From Halieaceae bacterium UBA4452 (lineage in GTDB: Bacteria > Pseudomonadota > Gammaproteobacteria > Pseudomonadales > Halieaceae): DNA of 44,949 nucleotides. A program made the position numbers and the translations under genes. Shown here piece by piece: positions 42,677-44,949 of this stretch. The stretch spans positions 1 to 44,949 of the forward strand of contig DGPA01000018.1 in NCBI GenBank assembly GCA_002389505.1, written 5' to 3'. The number at the start of each line of letters is the position of its first letter. The stretch's first letter is position 1. The notes under the pieces were generated by a model. That model searched no databases. It was not told the origin of the DNA and was given only the letters and a program-made list of their open reading frames with translations.

Positions 42677-43274
42677 CGGTCACCGCTGTGCGCCCGCTCA
42701 GAGCGTGAGCCAACGTCGTAGAGTCGATATATTCAAGCTCGCCCCCAAGGGGAACGCCATGCGCTATACGGGTCACGCGGATCGCTGCGGCTCGCGCTCG
42801 CTGAGCAATATAGTACGCGGTCGCCTCGCCTTCCACCGTCGGATTGGTGGCCAAAATAATCTCTCCAATGGTCCCCTCGTTAAGCCGCGCCTCCAGTTGG
42901 TCAAGGCCAATATCCTCCGGTCCGACCCCGTCAATGGGTGATAAATGCCCCATAAGCACATAATAAATGCCGCGATAACCACCTGATTGCTCAAGCGCCA
43001 TAACATCACCGGGATTTTCGACAATGCACAGTAGTCCATGATCACGCCTTAGGTCAGTACACAATTCGCAGGTGCTGAGCTCGGTGAAATTACGGCATTG
43101 AGCGCAGCGACCCACTTTTGTTAATGCTGTCCGCAAGGACTGCGCCAACGCCACAGCTCCCTCTCTGTCGCGCTCAAGCAGGTGCAGCGTCATCCGCTGG
43201 GCAGATTTTGGCCCGACCCCTGGGAGACAGCGCAGCGCCTCGATTAGCGCTTCAATTGATGGACTTAAATTCAA
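42669..43274 (-). CDS. recR: Recombination protein RecR
   Basis: RecR works with RecO and RecF to load RecA on gaps. The 201-residue protein has an N-terminal helix-hairpin-helix (LPGVGPKSAQR, 17-27), a zinc site with four Cys (57, 60, 69, 72), and a Toprim domain (IVENPGDVMALEQSGGYRG). The start is TTG with AAGG about 10 nt upstream. It follows ybaB by 13 bases, the usual dnaX-ybaB-recR order. Confidence 0.97.
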   Translation of the reverse strand: MNLSPSIEALIEALRCLPGVGPKSAQRMTLHLLERDREGAVALAQSLRTALTKVGRCAQCRNFTELSTCELCTDLRRDHGLLCIVENPGDVMALEQSGGYRGIYYVLMGHLSPIDGVGPEDIGLDQLEARLNEGTIGEIILATNPTVEGEATAYYIAQRARAAAIRVTRIAHGVPLGGELEYIDSTTLAHALSGRTAVTDE

Positions 43275-43287
43275 CTAAATCAGCCTT

Positions 43288-43605
43288 TTAGAATGGCATA
43301 TTAAAGCCATCTGGCATATTTATTCCCGCCGTCAGACCGCCCATTTTTTCCTGTGCCAGCGCTTGCGCCCGGTGTACGGCATCATTAACCGCGGCGGTCA
43401 ACAAATCTTCCAATACGTCCTTGGTTTCAGTCAGTAACGAAGGATCTATGTCAACGCGAAGGACTTCCATGGCGCCCGTCATGCGAACCTTAACCAATCC
43501 GGCGCCAGCCTCACCGGTCACCTCAAGCGTCTTAATAGCCTCCTGCGCTTGGGCGAGCCCCGCTTGCATTTGCTGGGCCTGTTTCATGATATCGCCTAGT
43601 TCCAT
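43288..43605 (-). CDS. ybaB: YbaB/EbfC nucleoid-associated protein
   Basis: This 105-residue protein belongs to the YbaB/EbfC family, dimeric DNA-binding proteins of the nucleoid. The family pattern is clear: MKQAQQMQAGLAQAQEAIKTLEVTGEAGAGLVKVRMTGAMEVLRVDIDPSLL. It lies between dnaX (15 bases) and recR (13 bases). Confidence 0.95.
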   Translation of the reverse strand: MELGDIMKQAQQMQAGLAQAQEAIKTLEVTGEAGAGLVKVRMTGAMEVLRVDIDPSLLTETKDVLEDLLTAAVNDAVHRAQALAQEKMGGLTAGINMPDGFNMPF

Positions 43606-43620
43606 ATTACTCCCTCATGA

Positions 43621-44949
43621 TTATCGCACCGCATCGTGCAGGGGCCGAATGCTGCCGTCAATGATTTCGCCATCAAATCGCTGTAACACCGAAGCCAACA
43701 CGGGGTCTTCGGCAATCGCTTGCTCGGCTGCCTGCTGGCGTTGCTGGGCTAACCGTTGAATGCGCTGAGCCGCCGTGCCCTCGCCGACTTCTCCGATATC
43801 AATGAACACCTCAACGGTATGCCCCAGTAGCTGCTCGAATGCGGCCTCCAGCGCCCGGACGTGTTTAGCTTGAAACAGGTTGGCGTTGTTGTGATCCAGA
43901 ACAAAGCGCATACAACGGCCTTCGACGGCCACTAACTCACAGTGGAGGGCGATAGTATAGGTAATACCCACCAGCCCTAATCGATCAAAATATTCAGGCC
44001 AGCTATGGGTCGTGGGTAAATCGTCTTCCCCTCGATTGTTGACCTCCAAGGCCTTCGTCGAGGCGCTGACCTCTGCCGATCGGTTCGCCCCAGAGGTGGC
44101 GTTAGTGAGCGCCTCAGTGCTGGCACTCTCCACCACAGGGCGCTCTCCCTCACCCGCTGCCGTACGCGCCGAGCTATCAATGGGCTGGCCCGAGGGCTTA
44201 ATGGACCCCTCGACATCCGTATCAGGCGCTAGATGTTCACGGGCAGCGCTTTGGTTTGGCGCGTCTGCCTGGCCCACCGGTCGCGCCGGTGGCTCAGACT
44301 TTTTTCCAGGACCCACCCCGCTACCGACGAGTGTCTCACCACCGCCCGCTGCCCCAGGCGGCATAATGATGTCTGCAGGACGAAAAGCAATCATACGTAG
44401 CAGCGTCATTTCAAGGCCGATGCGGGGGTCCTGGGTCACGGCTAAATCCCTACGGCCATTGACTGCAAATTGATACCACAACTGACTGTCATCAAGGCTG
44501 CAGGTAGCCGCTAAATCACTGATGGCTTGCTGCTCTGACCAGGTAGTATCAGTGGCCTCGGGCACCATCTGAGCAATCGTAATCTGATGAAAAACCGCAA
44601 TTAAATCGTCAAGCGTCGCGCCATAGTCTGGCGCATGCTCGGCAATGGCCTGTACCCCAGTGAGCACCTTCGCTGGATTGCCCTCGATAATCCCCGCCAC
44701 CAAGGTCAGCACCCTGCCTCGATCGACAGTGCCTAGCATGTCTCTTACCTCGGCCTCTCGCACGGCACCGGAACCAAAGGCGATCGCCTGATCCGTTAGG
44801 CTGAGGGCATCACGCATTGATCCCTCCGCGGCTCGGGCGAGTAGCCCAAGAGCCGGCTGATCGAAGCCTACACTTTCCCGCTCCAGAACGTGGCTTAAAT
44901 GCTCGACAATTTGCTCAGGCACCATATTCTTCAGGTTAAATTGTAAGCA
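43621..44949 (-). CDS. dnaX: DNA polymerase III tau/gamma subunit, C-terminal part
   Basis: This is the 3' portion of dnaX; the frame is open to the window edge, reading CLQFNLKNMVPEQIVEHL at the start. The ATG at 44925 is internal. The N-terminal ATPase core with Walker A and the zinc site lies outside. Visible are the end of the ATPase lid (RAAEGSMRDALSLTDQAIAFG, about 10-60), domain III (about 80-190), a Pro/Ser/Glu-rich linker (190-300) and a C-terminal domain of the tau type (about 300-442). Tau binds the polymerase core and DnaB. The linker contains a slippery site that should also yield the shorter gamma form. It heads the dnaX-ybaB-recR operon. Confidence 0.97.
   Translation of the reverse strand, partial: CLQFNLKNMVPEQIVEHLSHVLERESVGFDQPALGLLARAAEGSMRDALSLTDQAIAFGSGAVREAEVRDMLGTVDRGRVLTLVAGIIEGNPAKVLTGVQAIAEHAPDYGATLDDLIAVFHQITIAQMVPEATDTTWSEQQAISDLAATCSLDDSQLWYQFAVNGRRDLAVTQDPRIGLEMTLLRMIAFRPADIIMPPGAAGGGETLVGSGVGPGKKSEPPARPVGQADAPNQSAAREHLAPDTDVEGSIKPSGQPIDSSARTAAGEGERPVVESASTEALTNATSGANRSAEVSASTKALEVNNRGEDDLPTTHSWPEYFDRLGLVGITYTIALHCELVAVEGRCMRFVLDHNNANLFQAKHVRALEAAFEQLLGHTVEVFIDIGEVGEGTAAQRIQRLAQQRQQAAEQAIAEDPVLASVLQRFDGEIIDGSIRPLHDAVR
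44274..44305 (-). promoter_or_regulatory. Programmed -1 frameshift signal in dnaX
   Basis: Read on the minus strand, the mRNA has the slippery heptamer A-AAA-AAG (44299-44305) in the zero frame (GGA AAA AAG). A 6-nt spacer follows (44293-44298), then a 7-bp perfect hairpin CCACCGG-CGCGA-CCGGTGG (44274-44292). A G-rich, Shine-Dalgarno-like GGGGTGGG lies upstream. After slippage the next codons are GTC and TGA (stop at 44294-44296), giving gamma ending KKV. This is the same arrangement as in E. coli dnaX, which ends KKE. Confidence 0.85.

Overview
The window looks like a chromosomal segment of a gammaproteobacterium. The order lolCDE / DUF2062 / comEC / exbB-exbD / lpxK / kdsB / murB on one side and gap / mfd / csiV / lexA / topA on the other resembles the order I know from Pseudomonas. 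Here msbA sits before lpxK, and uvrC-pgsA-tRNA-Cys follows murB. The sulfatase, the TonB-receptor remnant and the overall gene set would suit a marine relative of the Cellvibrionales, but that placement is inference. No plasmid, phage or CRISPR locus is visible.

Region 1 (1-8485) is accessory and partly decayed. It holds the 3' part of an EamA/DMT transporter, a GNAT acetyltransferase, a secreted S1 sulfatase, an epoxide-hydrolase-like alpha/beta hydrolase, a secreted cytochrome c/beta-propeller protein and a DUF6268-like outer-membrane barrel. Between and around them are at least five gene fragments: two IS3-type OrfA remnants, the C-terminal end of a TonB-dependent receptor, a Tat-type leader that stops after 25 codons, and a piece of a DEDD exonuclease. 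The region abuts the 3' end of tRNA-Cys (8486-8559), a common integration target.

Region 2 (8486-24234, mostly minus strand) is envelope biogenesis plus repair: comEC-exbB-exbD-msbA-lpxK-kdsB-murB-uvrC-pgsA-tRNA-Cys, with many overlapping neighbours, then lolC-lolD-lolE and an ApbE flavin transferase. LPS synthesis (KdsB, LpxK), LPS export (MsbA), peptidoglycan (MurB), phospholipid (PgsA) and lipoprotein sorting (LolCDE) are close together.

Region 3 (24520-36687) holds the long-form GAPDH, divergent mfd-csiV, an MscS channel, lexA behind two abutting SOS boxes, two small proteins and topA with a lysine-rich tail.

Region 4 (36812-44949) holds a small membrane protein, UspA, a glutaredoxin-like protein, an RlmB-like methyltransferase, a MoxR ATPase/VWA pair, and the operon dnaX-ybaB-recR-rnd-ycgL-membrane protein. 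The dnaX part contains a complete-looking -1 programmed frameshift signal (slippery AAAAAAG, 6-nt spacer, 7-bp hairpin).

I see no convincing wholly new system. The points most worth following are the dnaX frameshift cassette, the paired LexA boxes, the gene graveyard beside tRNA-Cys, and the cytochrome/propeller fusion.
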